Positions 63,023-64,000 of a stretch of 64,000 nt of DNA are shown here, in pieces (the first letter of the stretch is position 1; each line of letters starts with the position of its first letter). A program made the translations under genes and the position numbers. The stretch spans positions 4,402,001-4,466,000 of the forward strand of contig CM048847.1 of assembly GCA_026545225.1 (NCBI GenBank), given 5' to 3'. This DNA is from Cornus controversa. Lineage: Eukaryota > Streptophyta > Magnoliopsida > Cornales > Cornaceae. A model generated the notes under the pieces. The model was not told the DNA's origin. It worked only from the letters and a program-made list of their open reading frames with translations, and made no database searches.

Positions 63023-64000
63023 GATGTCCAAACGGTCGAATTTGGAACAAAGCACCATACGGTTGTGATGAAGATCGGATTGACATGTTCGTCACTTCTT
63101 TTGGATGCTTTGATGGTCTAATTTGGAAAAAAGAAACTTTCGATTCTGATTATGGCACGACTTCTCAAGGAATGGGTTTTTGAATCAGAACAACTCAAAC
63201 TAAACTTGTTTAAAATCCTCGATAGCTTGGCAATTGTTTCTTTTACTTTTCCAGATGGTTGAAGTTGGCATAGAGCACCATACGGTTGTGATCATTCATG
63301 AGTGCAACAAGGAATTACTCTTTTCGGATCGACATGCTCGTCGTTTCTTTGGGACGCTTTGATGGTTTCATTTAGAAAAAAGCAGCGTACGATTAGTATT
63401 ATGGCACGACTTCTCTTGGAATGCGATTTTTGAATCAAAACAACTCAAATGAAACAAGTTTAAAATGGTCGGTAGCTTGCTAATTGTTTCCTTTAGATGT
63501 CGAAACGGTCGAATTTGGAACCAAGCACCATACGGTTGTGATGAAGATCGGATTGACTTGTTCGTCACTTCTTTTGGATGCTTTGATGGTCTAATTTGGA
63601 AAAAAGAAACTTACGATTCTGATTATGGCACGACTTCTCAAGGAATGGGTTTTTGAATCAGAACAACTCAAACTAAACTTGTTTAAAATCATCGATAGCT
63701 TGGGAATTGTTTCTTTTACTTGTCCAGATGGTTGAAGTTGGCATAGAGCACCATACGGTTGTGATCATGCATGAGTGCAGCATAGAATTACTCTTTTTGA
63801 TTCAAGACGTCCTGACGGTTGAATTTGGCATAAAGCAACGTATAAGTCTAGGTAAGGCACGATTTCAGGTGGATTGGGACTTTTCGAATGAGGACAAGTC
63901 AAACGAAATAAGTTTGAAACCGTTGTTGACATTCTCTATTCTTCTGGAAATCCAGATGGTCAATTCTAGCACAAAGCGCCATACGGTTGTTGTCATGCCT
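63023..64000 (+). repeat. Satellite array continuing past the window edge
   Basis: An S unit (63023-63495) is followed by an L unit starting at 63496 that is cut by the window end. The L unit carries the AGCATAGAATTACTCTTTTTG and AAGTCTAGG variants of the preceding dimer block, so the array and its local variants continue to the right. Confidence 0.95.

Noticed and set aside
6920-63700. Recurrent 134-codon (+) and 66/81-codon (-) reading frames in nearly every satellite unit
   Set aside because: The + frame starts with TTG in most units, is broken in S and D units and by scattered indels and stops, resembles no protein family I know and overlaps antisense frames. Tandem duplication of one sequence explains their repetition.
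6695-64000. CRISPR-like or integron-like repeat array
   Set aside because: Units are contiguous 736-bp homologous copies without unique spacers, and the flanks are plant retrotransposons.

Overview
The window looks like a repeat-dominated part of a plant nuclear genome, probably an angiosperm. The evidence is Athila-lineage Ty3/gypsy coding sequence, a long LTR followed by a tRNA-iMet primer-binding site, and a tandem satellite with higher-order structure. I see no host gene, tRNA, rRNA or prokaryotic feature, and I cannot name the species.

Layout. (1) 1-6694: pieces of one long-LTR retrotransposon family in opposite orientations. 1-2320 is the 3' part of an LTR on the + strand, followed by a TGGTATCAGAGC primer-binding site. 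About 2540-6694 is a diverged LTR of the same family on the - strand; its terminal TGTAAGG abuts the satellite. The whole LTR would be about 4.7 kb, which with the iMet primer site suggests a Tekay/Del-like element (inference). (2) 6695-13361 and 23150-64000: one head-to-tail satellite array, about 48 kb in view, with a basic unit of about 736 bp. (3) 13362-23150: an Athila-type element on the - strand that splits the array. It has an uninterrupted 1849-codon gag-pol frame and a 1247-bp 3' LTR, but its 5' LTR and primer-binding site are missing, as are 37 bp of the satellite target.

Satellite architecture. The 736-bp unit is itself six divergent copies of a progenitor of about 142 bp. Spacings between equivalent positions are 81, 142, 87, 141, 142 and 143, the two short ones carrying internal deletions of about 61 and 55 bp. 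To about 32.65 kb the array holds only full-length (L) units. From there a 473-bp deletion derivative (S) is interleaved and builds higher-order repeats: [S-L-L] of 1946 bp, [S-L-S-L-L] of 3154 bp, a 3749-bp six-unit repeat that adds a 595-bp derivative (D), and a 1472-bp L dimer. Within the 3154-bp block, homologous reading frames are mostly identical between copies, which points to recent amplification by unequal exchange.

Nothing here forms a pathway. The only protein with a recognisable function is the retrotransposon polyprotein. The many short frames that recur in every satellite unit on both strands are by-products of tandem duplication. The most unusual content is the nested satellite hierarchy and its dated series of deletions and exchanges, the tandem primer-site/hairpin module, and the cluster of CGAT palindromes inside the long LTR.
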